A DNA stretch of 64,000 bases from Morella rubra (GCA_003952965.2 CM025849.1:1-64000), one strand, 5' to 3'. Counted from the first letter of the stretch, positions 34,442 through 47,728 are shown. Numbers and translations: made by a program. Notes: a model not told the origin generated them from the sequence alone.

Positions 34442-37400
34442 TCAATAGTATGCTTTCCGAGGATTGTTCTGTAAGGAGGAAACAAAAGGGTAACCCATGA
34501 GAATTCGTTAGTAAACACAACATTGATCATATATTGGACAAATCTTCAATTGTTGGGTGAGAAAATGCGTAAGCTAAATACCAGAGGGTTGGGTCTGTAG
34601 CGATAACCAAGCATCATTCGCTTCTTGTACTGCTCGTATATATCGTCCTCAGCAGTCACCTCCCCTGGATTGTGAGCCCCAACTCCCAAGTTGTTCATCT
34701 TGACATCACCTGCCATAATTGGATCTGCAATACCATTCTTGGAACTCCCCAAACCCTCACCTGCAGTTCACACCAACGTTATGAGATTTCTCCCCCAATA
34801 ATCGAAGCGACCCAGCATGTAATGTTATAAAACAACAGCTAGGTCAAAGAAATTTTAAAAATGAAAAATAAAAAATTGATGAAGCTGTCACTAACTGAGG
34901 AATTAATGCACATAATTCAGGTTTTATGAGCTACAGCAGGTGTATTTGCCTCCATGTGTATGTGTGCGTGCAGACACAGATCGATAGTCAGTCTCTATGC
35001 GTGTGTACCAGCAGATGCAAGAGATTGAGAAAAAGAGAGAGGATGCACCTTCTTTCCAACCCATTTTGGACAGGAGTTTATGCCCCACATTATCAGCCTG
35101 GATTTTTGCCCTTTCTGCAGCCTCTCTGGTTGCTTTCTGTGAAGCTGCATCATTACAAGCAGCCAAGAACTTCTCAAGCTCTTCTTGAGGGATGTAATCA
35201 CCCATGTGATGCCCTTTTTTAGATGGTGCTGCCGGGCCTAGCCAAAGAGAGAGAGAGATTCATGACAAGGTACAAAAGTAATAGTGCTCTGGAATACCAA
35301 GGAAAACAGAAGAACATTTATTTTACTAAGAAGCGAATATTGACCTTGAAGAGAAGCAGGTGGAGGCATTTCATCTTTTGACTGTTTAGGTTGTCTGAAT
35401 CTCTCTTCCTGTGCAGCCTTCTTCATGTAAAACTCCATCATGGCAATGGGATCAGCCCCTGTTGGTGCGCTAGCTTCACCTACACTTAAAACCAGATGGA
35501 GTAAATACAGGAACAGTTGAAGGCAGTCAGAAGCCTTTATACGTTTGTAGGCCACCCTATACAAAGTGATAACAAACAACCAAAATAAGCCCTAATCTGA
35601 AAACTCAAGTAAAGCACGTTGGTCTAAAATTAGAATTCATTCGATAAATACTCGGATAAATTTTCACTCTACAAACCGTGATCTGTCCTTATCCATTAAA
35701 CAGAAATATCATGATTTCTTGGCAGTTTATCAACAACAAAACAAAAAGAGTTATCAAGCATTTTTTTTTTCTCTTTTATCATTCACTATAGACTTCAACA
35801 TCCAAAGCAGGGCCACCTTTTAAGCTTTTCTGGCAAGTAACTGAAGGAAGTCATCAATTCTCTATAGTAACTATGAAAGTATTTTAGAATCCAGTCATAG
35901 ATTTTTTTTGCAAAAGAGTGCAAGCAAAGAAGGGTTCACCCAAGAAACAGACGGGATTAATAGTTTCCTATGGGAAACCAAAAAGAAAGGGAAGGTTTTT
36001 GGGATGCCAAAACTACTGCAAAGAATTTAATGGCCATCATGACAATAGTAGTAGGATTCTTGCTCGAGTCCTATGAAACCCTTGGTTGCACATTCATTTA
36101 TTCCATTCATCACAGACCCTATTTTAGTGAGGAACCAACTCAAGATGTTTGGACAAATAAAATTACCAGATCCTCCTGCTGATGTTTGGACTCTCTGATC
36201 CTCAGTGGCATCATATAATGCGGAGGCAGGGGTTTGATAGTGCTGCTGAAAAGACCTTTGGGAACCACTAGTCGATTTAGAAGCTGAACTGCTTTTAACA
36301 CCTACAGAAAAGTACAAAGATGATAAACAACAACGAAGAAGACAGAATAATAACATTAGCAATAATACCACTACTAGCAGCAGTAGCAGAAATAGTAATG
36401 ATAACAACAATAGATAATTAGAGCAATAAATATGGGGGAGCAGGGCGGAGGCAATAAAATGACAAATAAGCAAATGATGTTTCTCTTGACAAATGTGTTT
36501 ATTATTGTTACCCAATATACAACATATGAAATCTAGAAACTAGTAATTGACCATTCCAATAAACCACTATCTACTACTACGTTGACTAGGGCATATCCAC
36601 AAAGGCTAAAAATGTAAAGGCAACAAGACAAGACATAACATGAAATGCTTCCATTTACCAAACCCCTACCCCTATTAGTCCAGGGACAGCAGCTCAAAAC
36701 TACTCTGAACCATGCAGTACCCCAACAGCTTAACTATAGCACAAGGACAGAATCTAGTCATTTTATATAGAGGGACAGCAACTCAAAACTACTCTGAACC
36801 ATTCAGTACCACAACCGAGTAATTATAGCACCACGAGGACAGAATCTAGTCATGTTATATAGGAAAGATATTCTCCATCCTCCACAATAAAGATAAATTG
36901 TCCACCCTCCCCCGGGGGGCACAATATGACCAATTGTAAGACTTGCTATAACTGAAGAAAAAAACTGTCAGTAGGCAAACTTGCATACGCAAGAATGAAC
37001 AAGATCACTTTATGAATATTAAACTACCAACCAGAATGAGATGTCTGCGGTTCCCTAGTCTGTGAAAAAGCCTTTTCCTCCTCGGCCAGCTGATACTCAT
37101 AATATTTATAATCAGGGCAAGTCTTGTCAAATAGAAACCTGCAAAGGGTATAATAACATGTTACACACTACCTTTTTTCTTGACCAGGGAAAAGGGGGGC
37201 TTTGAAATGCAAAAAGTAAAACATTATTTGTTCAGCTATGTGCATGACCAATCATATAATAACATCAACAAAAGTGAAAAATGTTCATGCACAGAAACGC
37301 CTCGTATGGGAAAAGTCAGAGACCAATAAGCAAAGAAATCAACGCATAAGCTTCAACGCTACAAACTTACTTAAAAGGTGTATCTCCAGGATTTTTTTGG

Positions 37401-38663
37401 CGAGTAATATCCTCAAATTGCCTTCCATTTTTAGCCACAAAACTTGCCAATTTGTCAGCAACTTTCTTCACTGTAGGATCACATGGAGAGGGCGGTGCTG
37501 CATATCACTTATAAATCGATTAATACCGAGAGCATGAACAAGGGAATGCAAATTACTGTTGTAGCAGGCTTTCCACATATTCCAAATCTTTCATTGAACA
37601 TCTCTTCCCCCCAATGTTGATAGGTACTAAAGGTATAAGCTGCAGTCATGAGACAAGAAATATTCAAGAATGTTTTGTCCTCTTCATCCATACCACTTCA
37701 AGAATAGACATATGCCAAGATGATTTACACAAGAAAAGAAGAGTTACGCAATGAGATGGAAAAAAAAAACCTCAAACGAAAACAAAAGGCGACAACTTCT
37801 AACAGTTTTGAAAGGGATATTGACCGCTCCCACATCTTTGATCATTAACAGACAGAAGTGCACTCTACATAAATTTAATAAACCCCCTCCTAAAAGAAAA
37901 ATAAACCAACCTTATAGAAAGAGGACAGAGAGAGAGAGAGAGAGAGAATAACTAGACAAATTCAACAGTAAAAACATCAAAACAAGATAGAAATATGAAG
38001 TTGACAGATGTATTTCCATCTTGCACTCATGCATGATGTGCATTATAACTGATTCAGCTTGGATGAATATTTTTTTAAAAACCTGTACAAATCCAGAGCT
38101 GCAAAAAAGGCTATCAACACGAAAAGCTAACAGCCAATAGTGGCAATCTTTCACTAATTATGTTCCTCACTAAAGCAAAATACGAAGAGATCCAGGAACC
38201 TTTCATAGCAACCCAACCAGATAAAAGAAAAATTATATAAGCAGTAGTTACCACCATCCACTTGTCTTGATGAAAACTCAGAGGCATCTCCTTGATCTAA
38301 CTTCTGTCGTTTCATTGGTGCATCAGCTGAAACTTTTCCAGCATCAATTTCATCCTCATCCTCATCTGCACCTAACTTAACAGGAGGCGCCACAATCTTT
38401 GATTTTTGTTTCAAGCTAAAAGCAAGTTTGCCACCGGAAGCACCTTGGGGGTTCTTGCGTGTATCATTAGTCTTAAACTCCACACTTGTTTTATTAATGG
38501 TAGGGTTAGCAGTCAATGACCCTGACTTAATTGTTATCGGTTTGGACACCTCTAATTTGGCACGGGTATCCTTTTCACTTGCCTTCTCTTGTTGAAGCTG
38601 TTTGAACCTCTCCATGAACGAACCATCATTGACAAAGAGGCTAGGAGGCGTTCCTTTGTCCAT
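34442..38663 (-). CDS. SURP and G-patch domain splicing factor (SUGP1-like)
   Basis: Eight coding exons on the minus strand: 38663-38252, 37497-37371, 37138-37032, 36301-36167, 35479-35345, 35237-35049, 34760-34582 and 34468-34442. All phases join, giving 436 residues. The start MDKGTPPSLFVNDGSFMERF matches the plant family. The SURP module (exons 2-3) reads DPTVKKVADKLASFVAKNG, then DITRQKNPGDTPFKFLFD and YKYYEYQLAEEEKAF. Then come ADPIAMMEFYMKKAAQEERF and SKDEMPPPASLQ. The G-patch (exons 6-7) reads ADNVGHKLLSKMGWKEGEGL, then GSSKNGIADP. The tail is [27 protein letters not shown]. By family it is a nuclear pre-mRNA splicing factor tied to branch-point recognition through a DEAH helicase. A leader exon with a GTAAGT donor (upstream of 39889) suggests a 1.2-kb 5' UTR intron. 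It resembles Arabidopsis At3g52120 as remembered. Confidence 0.93.
36683..36862. repeat. Tandem duplication of about 90 bp inside a SURP/G-patch intron
   Basis: Units 36683-36771 and 36772-36862 both begin with gggacagca/gcaactcaaaact and end with acagaatctagtcat then ttatatag. A handful of substitutions and a small indel separate them. They lie in the intron between exons 3 and 4 of the SURP/G-patch gene. Confidence 0.85.
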
Positions 38664-38711
38664 TGCCACAGACCCAAGTACGCCTAGGCTGTTTACAGCA
38701 AGCAACTGTTT

Positions 38712-40030
38712 GACAAACAAGCTTCCAAGCTATTTAGCAAAGGAACCGGAACCGGAACTTTTGGTCTTATATTTCTTATTTTTAGCAGTTCTTAAATAGA
38801 TAAAACAAATGAAGATGTAAACATATACATGAAAACAACCAATAAGAAATCAAGTTTGATAGCCCACAAGGTTTAAACAACAACTATGGAATCATCACGT
38901 GAAAACAAAACAATTTGGAGGAAAATAATAAGCAGATTCAGATAGACTATACACAAATCCGATCTTTCAGAAAACAGAAACATTACCTACACTAAATTTG
39001 TCAATAATCCAGTAAAAAAGCCAAGACACATGAAGAGTCAATGATAGGACTAATGTCCAGCCAAGCCACTCTTTAAATAGGTTCGACGTTCTCTCTTCTT
39101 TCCATGAAGAGGAGGGGTAGTAGTGATGAAGACGAGCAAGCAGATACCTTTGCCCCGTCTCCACTTAGGACAGGTACTTTATCACGAGAAGAGATCGAGA
39201 CTCGTCTTGATGTGAAGCTTTGAGAATTGAAGACAGCAAGGGGAAAGCTAACATGAGTGTATCAATGAGGCAACCTCCATGGTGTGAACCATTTGGTTTC
39301 TAGGTGATTTGGTATTGTGTCCTCAATTTGGGGAGATGGCTTTTTTTGTGCACAAGGGTTTACTTACCCTTTAGCTTGTGTAGGGCTCATTTTATATCTT
39401 GAATTTTTGGAATTAATGAAACTACTTACCTTTTTACCCAAAAAAATTAAAAATCCCACTTCAAAACTTGAGGACAAAAGTTCAATTGGCCTAAACTACT
39501 CAACCACATTAGGGTTGAAAAACATTTAACCTTTCCATCTTCATTTCTCAGAAATCGAAGAAATTTTTTATTAAATTTTCGCCAACATAGCTTCCAAGCA
39601 TAAAACTATTCTAACTGAAACCTAGCAACACCAAAATTAAGAAACAACTCGTACTAGTCAATAACCGATCCCCAACCCCAAATCGAAACGAGAAAAACCC
39701 ACAAACTCAACAACCTTAAAGCTCGTGAGTAAATTCACACCCAAACTCACATACAAACACATGTAAATCGAACCAAAAATCCAAACCTTATCCTAGCCAC
39801 GAGGGACAAATCAAACTCAAAAATCCGAAAACCGAAGATGAGACCAAAAAAAAAAACACCGGGGGACAAATCTGTCGACCAAATTGACTTACCAGAATAC
39901 GTTCGATCAAAATCCAACTCAATCGCAGATCGCCGATTGATTGTCCTGATGGAAACTTTTGCCCTAACTAAAAGTTTGAGAGGCGAGAGAACGACGAAGC
40001 ACGAGTTGGCTTTGTCATCATAAGGTAGGA
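38712..40030 (-). other. Leader intron and 5' UTR exon of the SURP/G-patch gene
   Basis: On the minus strand a purine/pyrimidine-mixed leader (about 40030-39890) ends in TTCTG|GTAAGT. A plausible acceptor (tgtcaaacag) lies near 38712, 48 bases before the ATG. The intron is about 1.2 kb. The boundaries are inferred from splice-site consensus only. Confidence 0.5.
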
Positions 40031-40521
40031 GTGCCTTTTATTTTGTTTGCAGTCTCAGAGGAGATTTACGGTTTTATGCCTCTGGTCTATTCCAAATTAC
40101 CGCTCGCCGCTATATGTCGGTGAAATGAGAGTTTCCCAAAAAAAAAAACCCACTTTATTTTGTGAAATATCTAAAAATATTTTATATTTTATTTGTTAAA
40201 TAAAAAAGTTAAATAAAAATATTCGGAATGGCATGGAAGCACACTACAAAGTAATAACTCATTCTTCTAACAGTAGCCAAAAAAAAATTAATGTCATGCA
40301 GAAACGACTCTTCCATTGTAACGGCGATTAAAGTTCGCCTTAACATCACTTTTCGTTCACGCACTATAATGGCCGTCACGAAATAAACTCTTCACTACGA
40401 CCTCCTACTTATAAGGTCGAGTACACGTCAGCATTCTCTGGATGGCAAATAAATATAGAAGAAGAACCAGGAATTGGATGGGAGCGCGAGCAAAGCGGAA
40501 GGGGGTTATAGCCTACCAAAC
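40031..40521. promoter_or_regulatory. Divergent promoter region (SURP/G-patch and TrmL-like genes)
   Basis: About 450 bases separate the probable leader of the minus-strand SURP/G-patch gene from the ATG of the plus-strand methyltransferase. It contains A-runs and no gene. Two upstream ATGs (40442 and 40478), in the same frame as each other but not in the main frame, open a short upstream reading frame that overlaps the methyltransferase start. Confidence 0.5.
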
Positions 40522-43500
40522 ATGGACGTCAGTGGCCTCAAAACTCTGAATGCCATAGCCCCCTTCCATTTTCATCTCCACTTCCGCTCCAAAGCTCTTT
40601 TCTTTCGGTCTCTCTACTTTTCCCAGCTGAAGCACAAGTTTCATCTATCTATCTCCTCCCCTCGCTTCTATCCTCTCTGTTCTCTCGGTACTCTCACTCT
40701 TTCCCTACCTCTAACCATTGACGTATACTTATATGCTGTGAACTTGATTAAATTGGATCTTTATATTATGCGTGTTTGGTATGATGTACAGCCGAGAGAG
40801 GCGAGGATAGTTCTTTGCCTTTGCCTCGCGGTGTTGGCGAGGCGCTGACCGAGGAGGTGTCGAGAAGGAAGCTTCTTCAAGTGGTTTTAGTTTCACCTCA
40901 GGTATCGCTAAAAATGGTTCGAGTTTTCCAAAAGACTTCAGCTTTGGTGTTTATTTCTTCAGTTAGTTCTCACAACCCATTTGTTTTTGTTTTTGGTTTG
41001 ATTTAAACTGCACCCCGAAAAAGAAAAAATCAACATAGTAAGTTTGATACTCTACTTTAAAGATTTAAAGTACGTGTCCCTTTCATTTCATAAAGTCGTG
41101 ATCGCTTTTAATGTTGAAGCTTCCGGTCTGAAACTGAAGTAGAGCATAGTATTGGTAGGTGGACGATGGGATTCGGCTAAAAATATCCAATTACGAATGC
41201 TTGGCTGTTAAAGTCAGTGCCTTAGTTGTTTATCGAGTGTCCAAAAAGTTCGAGAAAGTATACTTATTGGGAATTCGCAATTGAGGTAATGGTCCTTTGC
41301 TATAACATGTTTACTTTCGACCAAGTATAAGGATTCATTGATTACTCTGATATTGGCGATTTGGTGATCAATGCCAGTGAAATACGAGAGTCACAAGGAC
41401 TTTGAAAAAATGGGATTTGGTGATTAAAATAGTCCACGAGTCCCAACTGTGGATTGTTGGCTTGTTGCTAGAGTTACTTCATGGAGAGTTGATGTCTAGG
41501 GATGGAGCTTATCTATATATCACTGATTCGAGGTTGAATACTGTTATATAGGCTTGAGGGCTCTTTGGAATAGATGTTCAATATGTGGTGTGTACAACCC
41601 CCACCCCCGCCTATGTTCTTCAATAGTTGTTAGACTTGGTTAGGAAGGAAACGGAGTGCTACAGTGAAAGACTAGCTGCATTGGATGCTATGAGTTGCTG
41701 ATGACCCAATATTTGTCATTATAGATTGGACAGAGTGATTAAGAACCTCATTGAAGGTGTATTGATGTAACTTATAGCTCATAAATCTGCATTTTCAGTA
41801 CTTTCAGTTGTTAAACATTTCTCCGCATGGAAATTTCAATATATGGAAATATTTTGCATTTACTTTTTGGTGAGGATTTGTAAAGTTTGAATTCACCGAG
41901 GTGCTTCTCTTCATGCTTTCTGCTTCTTTTTAGTTTATCCTAATTATGGAGAATATTTTTGTTATCCCATAAATTTGAATGACTCTAAAATCATTTCTCT
42001 TTGTTTCGATTCAAATTGTGGACAAACTCAATTCTCAAGCAGTTTCTGAGATTTCTATTGTCCTTCACAGATTCCTGGAAACACAGGTTGCATTGCCAGA
42101 ACATGTGCTGCATCAGCTGTTGGACTACACCTAGTTGGGGTGGATATTCCTGGTTTAAGCTTGATTGCTATTGCTATTTTTTTTTTTTTTTTTTTTGTAA
42201 GCAGGACGATATAATTGTCCCATACTATCCCTTCATTGAAAAATTTGCTACTGCCTTGTTGATTTATATGCTTCTTTTGTTCTCAGCCATTAGGATTTCA
42301 GGTGGATGATACAAAATTAAAGCGTGCAGGATTGGATTACTGGCCGTATCCATCTATAAATACCCAATTTTAATATTTCAAAAACTGTTTGATGATATTG
42401 TAGCACGCAAACACATTTTTGTCTGCATCTTGGTTGAAGATGGTATTATTTTTTCACCACTGGAGAGTTGCCTTTTCCAGAAAGGATATGCTACTACCTT
42501 GCTCTATTGCCTTTCATTGCCAAAACCAAATTCAACATTTTAGACTTATTTGATTGGTCGGATTCAATTATGGCCCATTCGGGCAGTTTCCCCCTGCAGT
42601 TTGACATATTTATGCAGTCATATTTTTTATAATTAATGACCCTAATGGTTGCTTGTTTTCAACAATTAACATTCTTTATCAGATATGTGGTTGTTAAAGT
42701 TCATGGATCATGGATGGAGTTTCGAGAATATTTCAGGCAACAGGTTCTTTTTATTCCTAAAATGAATTTCCGAGACCTTTGTCTTGCTTTTACTTTGACT
42801 CCCCCTGTTTTCTGTCTTTTGACACAGGATGGGGAAAAGCGATTGCTTGCATTTACCAAGAGAGGAACAGCAATTCATTCGGTAAGTTGTCCCATTTCTA
42901 CTCCTCCTATGTGTAGTTGTATGTGTGCAATTTATGACTCTGTTCTTTGACCTGTATTTTGAATTTGTGAGCTCTTGAACACCTCAGTTAGAGTGCCTTT
43001 AAGGGTATGTTAATTTTCTTGATGGAAACCTGTCTTGAACTATGAAGCTATCTGTGTGTATTTATCACTGACATTTGCAGTTATGGATCCTTATATGTCA
43101 TTATGTCTCACAGTTCCTGTAGTCTGTGATATTTCTGATTGCTGTTTTCCTTTCTCGTTATTTTTATGAATGTCATGTTTGTCTACTTCACTTCAGTTGC
43201 ATCAAACTTAAAGAGAGAAAAGGAAACTTATAAATGCCAATGATCTTTCAACCAAATGGCATCTCCTCCCTCAGATGAAGTGGTGCAAGTTGAGCTTATG
43301 GGCTTCAAGCACACATTCCACAACTCATGCCTCAGAGATAAAACTGACTGTTACGAATGAAAAAAGCTTGTAATAATTGATTACTGTTCTGTACAAACCC
43401 CAACATTGTAATCTCTCTATTTTTTTCGAGCTCAATTCCATGAGAATGAACCACCCTGAATTTCTGGATCATTCCTTTATTTCTCATAATTCTGATTATG

Positions 43501-44123
43501 CATTAGGCACATCCTATGGAAGTCATACTCCTGCTAAATTGTGTTACTTTAATATCTTTCAATGTGTGAGTTATATTCTAATTTGAGGTCAGTAATGGGC
43601 GGATAATAACAGAAACTGAAATCATAATTACTGAAATATAATAGCTATAATATCTTTGAAATGACACAAGGCATTAGCACTCCCTATTATGCAACTACTA
43701 AAATCATAATTATCACCATTTGAAATTTCCCATTATACAGTTTTGTAAGCCGTTTGTACATCCCTCTACATTATAGACTATGATTAGTGGAATATTTTCA
43801 ATTTTTGACCATTTCTAATTCTGTTGTTGCAGGATTTTTCTTACAGAAGAGGTGACTATCTGATATTCGGCTCAGAAACTTGCGGCTTGCCACCTGAAGT
43901 TCTACTAGACTGCAAAAGTGAAACATTTGGTGGTGGGACCATTCGGATTCCGATGGTTGAAACTTATGTTAGGTGTCTGAATCTTTCTGTAAGTGTTGGC
44001 ATCGCCTTGTATGAAGCTTCCAGACAGCTAAACTATGAGCAACTTCAAGTACCATCCAAAGATTTTGGGGGTACAACAGAAGTTACAGAACAATCATTTA
44101 TCACTGAGGATGTTTTTGCATAA
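40522..44123 (+). CDS. SpoU/TrmH-superfamily RNA 2'-O-methyltransferase (TrmL-like)
   Basis: Seven exons: 40522-40687, 40792-40901, 42071-42139, 42287-42345, 42683-42743, 42828-42881 and 43833-44123. The phases close to give 269 residues. The first 55 or so residues (HFHLHFRSKALFFRSLYFSQ type) look like an organelle transit peptide. The SPOUT catalytic domain starts at KLLQVVLVSPQ. Motif 1 is IPGNTGCIARTCAASAVGLH (about 93-112). Motif 2 is LIFGSETCGLPPE (about 183-195). Motif 3 is IRIPMVETYVRCLNLSVSVG, then IALYEA. These fit TrmL/YibK, which 2'-O-methylates the wobble base of tRNA-Leu in bacteria using AdoMet, with the motif 2-3 knot binding the cofactor. Location in plastid or mitochondrion is inferred from the N-terminus. 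An alternative donor (GTATAC at about 40731) would break the frame, so GTACTC at 40688 was chosen. Confidence 0.9.
42174..42196. repeat. Poly(T) run in a TrmL-like intron
   Basis: About 20 consecutive Ts lie in the short intron between exons 3 and 4, about 90 bases before the acceptor. It may be a minus-strand retroposon tail or slippage; no element body was recognised. Confidence 0.7.
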
Positions 44124-46177
44124 TCTAAAGGTAGCAAAACTCGTAGTTTATTGGCAATTTGAACTTCATCCAATGGAGCTAGTGTTTTTGGAATTAGTAT
44201 GAATTCTAGTTTTCATCCCTTCAAAGCCGTGACACCTCCATTATTGATCGCTGTGACTCTTGTTTGCAACTGTCTGACATTGAGGATCCTGAAGATATTT
44301 TGCCGTTGTTGTTGAAGGGTAGCTCATCGAAAACATGCTTGAAACTTTGTCCATACGAATGACTGTTTTGTAAGCAAAGAGGGAATTATATGATGCAGAA
44401 TTACCTCTAGGCTTACGTCTATGGCTAAAGAAAGTTCCTTGGCACAGAGTGTTCTCTTCCGTTTCCGGGGATTTGGTAGAACAGTATGCGAAGGAGGCTA
44501 TCAACCTTGTCCCTCAGAAAACCTGCAAAAAGAAATTATGTAGTGGTTTAAAAATAGGACTTTAACAATGGCATTATCGAAGAGACAGTGGTCTGTTTCC
44601 TGAAAGTCTCAGACATCTCCTTTATTACACGGTGGATTAGGTGGTGAAAGGAAGAGGTCCCAAGCTATACTGCGTTATGATAGAAGATTGTCGTTACCCT
44701 TTTCATGTGCCAAACAACAGTAAGTTCAAGCAGAACTCCATTGCGCAGACACTACAACAACAATTATTTATCTCAATGCAACATATTACTTCGCATGCCT
44801 TGCTACCAAGTTATCTTGATTTCAAAACGACATTTAGAAACGAACGTGTGAAAAAGGAGGATAGAGAAATAGGTAAGGGAAAGGAAGCGAAGGAGAAGAA
44901 GAGCTTTTCACTCTTGAGTTTAGAGTTTTTCTGTCCGGGAGAGAGAGGTTTCCTCTAGGGAGAAACTCATTCCAGCTACATGGTTGATGTCTGACAGAGT
45001 CATTTACTCATTCCCTTATCTCGGGAGGAATTTTTTCTTTTACAAGGTGGATACCAACCTTGTTCCTGAGGCGGGGAGGCCCATGTCCCCTACCCAGATA
45101 TCTGGTAGAAATTAACAGGGAGAAGCAGAGCAAACCAAGGTTTAGCCGCATTCTATATCTGACTGCCGGTGGTGTCCACTTCTATGTATAAGGTATTACT
45201 ATTCTATTAGTGGTATTTCTTCTTCAGTTTGAAGTCTATTGGAAAATCTTGTGCGTTTTATTCCCTCACCAAGAAATAATAAAGAGAGGACTCCACCCTA
45301 CCATGTGAGGATTTTGAATATGTTGTAATGAAGACAAAGCAGCCCCATGTTTTCTCAGATACTTGATCTTAAACACCTACCTACCAAAATGTTTATGGCG
45401 TATATCTAGGACCCCTTCCCCCTCCCATCCAAAAAAAAGAAACCTCCCAAAAGAATCCCCACATTTCAGAACAGTCTTGTTGCAGGAAATGTTTGCCTAA
45501 ATGACGATTTGGCATCATGGTAATGAAAACAGCAATATGTTTTTTGGGGAACCTGATGAAAAGAGAAGATGGAGACGATATAATCTCTTGTAACAAGTTA
45601 ATGGGCAAACCAAATTCATTGATTGTGTGCCAAATTGTGGGCTTTTATCGTCATGATCACATGGCACACATGCAAGAATTCTAGGGCGGGATCACTATCT
45701 GTCTATCTCGTGAAGATATTTTTGCTCTGTAATTCACTGGATTTGCTCTCGAGAGCCTTTTGTTTTATCTTATAAAGCTCTCAAAAAGTGTAATCGTCAC
45801 TTTTTCAAATTAAAATGATTGAGACTCTACGTTTCTGGATTAGATTTTATAATAAATCTTCTGCAAACACTTTTGATGTCCCATAATTATTGAAATCACC
45901 CAACAATAAGAAAGCTAAAAAGAAGATATGAGCTAATAACGATGTCGCATATCATCTTCCTTTTGAAAATTAAAAAGCAAAAAAAAAATGTAGAAGATGG
46001 AATGCAGGAAAATATAAGCTGGCCAATCAACAAGGCAGAGCCTGCTGACAGCCTATTGTACTTTGATCATTAAATGGAGATTTGGACCCACATCAAGCCA
46101 ACTGCATGTCTACAGAGGTGGCTTGTCTGGGGAACCTATTTAAGCTCCATACAGAATAGCACATTCTCTTTAGTAGC
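44124..46177. other. Spacer downstream of the TrmL-like gene
   Basis: The first part is the presumed 3' UTR. Open frames at 44.2-44.5 kb (minus) and 44.6-45.0 kb (plus) have no recognisable domain or initiation context. Nothing else could be supported. Confidence 0.5.
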
Positions 46178-46195
46178 AACTATACTTGAGAAATG

Positions 46196-46472
46196 CCATT
46201 AAGTACTGGGGAATTTACTCTTGAAGACCAGTTAGAAGACCTTATAATGAATACTCAATCCCTGATACAGTCAAAACATGGCTGGTCTTTTGTTTGGGTC
46301 CCTTGAAAACAGAACAATTGGCTCAAAAGATAGCCTAATGGGCTGCATCCACCTGTCATTTTGGCAGACTGTTGTTAAATGTTATCCTCCCAAGTGTTCT
46401 TAACTGTTATTGGATGTGTAATCTCCCTAATTTTGAATGATATGTTTCGAAGTTGGCTTAGAACAAAAAAAA
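46196..46472 (+). mobile_element. 5'-truncated LINE tail with perfect target duplication
   Basis: The 18-base sequence aactatacttgagaaatg flanks the insert at 46178-46195 and 46473-46490 without mismatch. The insert is about 277 bases and ends in a run of As. Its reading frames, with stops and a shift, carry WSFVWVP, then LAQKIA and WAAS, the C-terminal RNase H end of plant L1-type LINEs. It belongs to the same broad class as the 14389-14668 insert. It is non-autonomous and non-coding. Confidence 0.88.
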
Positions 46473-46490
46473 AACTATACTTGAGAAATG

Positions 46491-47720
46491 TGGCCTACTG
46501 CCATGCCAAACCAAGTTCATTGAGTTAAATAGGGTCAGGTTCCAAGGGCACATAGCCGTAGAAGTCATTTCCCCCTATTTAGGCATTTTCTGGATAAGAC
46601 CTAACAAAACCAAATACAGAACCCCACACATGGAGAAGCTGACCTAAGAGCTAAAAACTTCATACTACTTTTGGGCAGTGGTAAAATTCATGAGATACTA
46701 TTTGGGGCAGTGGGCAGAACTATTCTAATGCTTCTAATCGATATGTCATCTATTGCAGTGGTAAAGCTCTCCACCCTCATAAAGTTAAAAGAAACGACAA
46801 AAAACATCATGTGCAATGATTCAGTGAATTCTGGTTCAAAAGTTTTGGTGTAGGTTAGAAAGCTGAAGAGGAGGTATTACATGCAGTGAGTAATTTTACA
46901 GTTTGAATCAATTGGGTAGCTCAGGATTCAGCAGGCTTTCTTCTTCTTTTTCGTTTGGTTTGGTTCTTTTTGCCAAGCAATTCAGTAGAGTGAGAATAGT
47001 TTGATTCAGATTTTTTACCTTAAGGATCTACTTAGATATTGCTGTCTCTTCAGAAAGGGTACCTCCAAGAGAACTGCTTCAGCTGTTCACCAATTTGTTC
47101 TGCACTCTAAAAGTGAAAAGGAAAAAGGCAACTTGGGAAGGGTAACCCAAATGCTCTTCAATCATTGGTCTGAAACTCAAAAGGATAAATCGTGAAATCA
47201 TGTTAGAGGAATTAAACACTGGCACAATGAAAATAAAAGAGGAATCTTTATTTTTAATCTCAATTTTTCACCCACATGAAAATTTTCATATTTAAAGAAA
47301 AATAAAAAAATATGGATAAATACAATCGGTGTTAATTATAGGGAAGGGCTCCTCCTATTATTTTTGTCACTCTCAAAAACCAACTTGTTAAAAAAAAATT
47401 ATCAATTGGAACAGAAACTAAATAGACATGTAAATTGACAATGATTATTTTATGCCAGTAAAATCATAATTTTGTATCAAAAAAAATTTCCCTCAAAAAT
47501 GACATAAATTTTAAAATGTATAAAATGTCTGAATTTAATAATTGTGGGTTAATAAAAATAATAATTAAAGTGTAAATCGTGGAGGGAAACCGTAAAGAAA
47601 AATACAACTTGCTAGATATCAAAAAATCTATTTCCCTCATGTAATGGTCTGTTCGTGGTGTACTTGCTGCAGTAAGTAAAAGTTTTTTTTTTTGTTTTTC
47701 CCATTAGGCCCACATTTATC
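46491..47720. other. Upstream spacer of the DRT100-like gene
   Basis: No gene is recognised. The region is AT-rich from 47.2 to 47.6 kb. Confidence 0.5.
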
Positions 47721-47728
47721 TATTTAAA
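47721..47728 (+). promoter_or_regulatory. Candidate TATA box of the DRT100-like gene
   Basis: TATTTAAA lies about 180 bases upstream of the ATG and just after a TTAGGCCCA motif. The leader then contains a short triple repeat of the type tacagag at 47828-47846. Confidence 0.5.

Noticed and set aside
38967-39164. Extra coding exon in the SURP/G-patch leader intron
   Set aside because: The frame has no similarity to the family N-terminus, which already starts at 38663, and it ends in stops without a usable donor in phase.
44641-44958. 105-codon plus-strand frame downstream of the TrmL-like gene
   Set aside because: It begins with GTG rather than ATG, has no domain, ends in a low-complexity Lys/Glu stretch, and no splice partners were seen.
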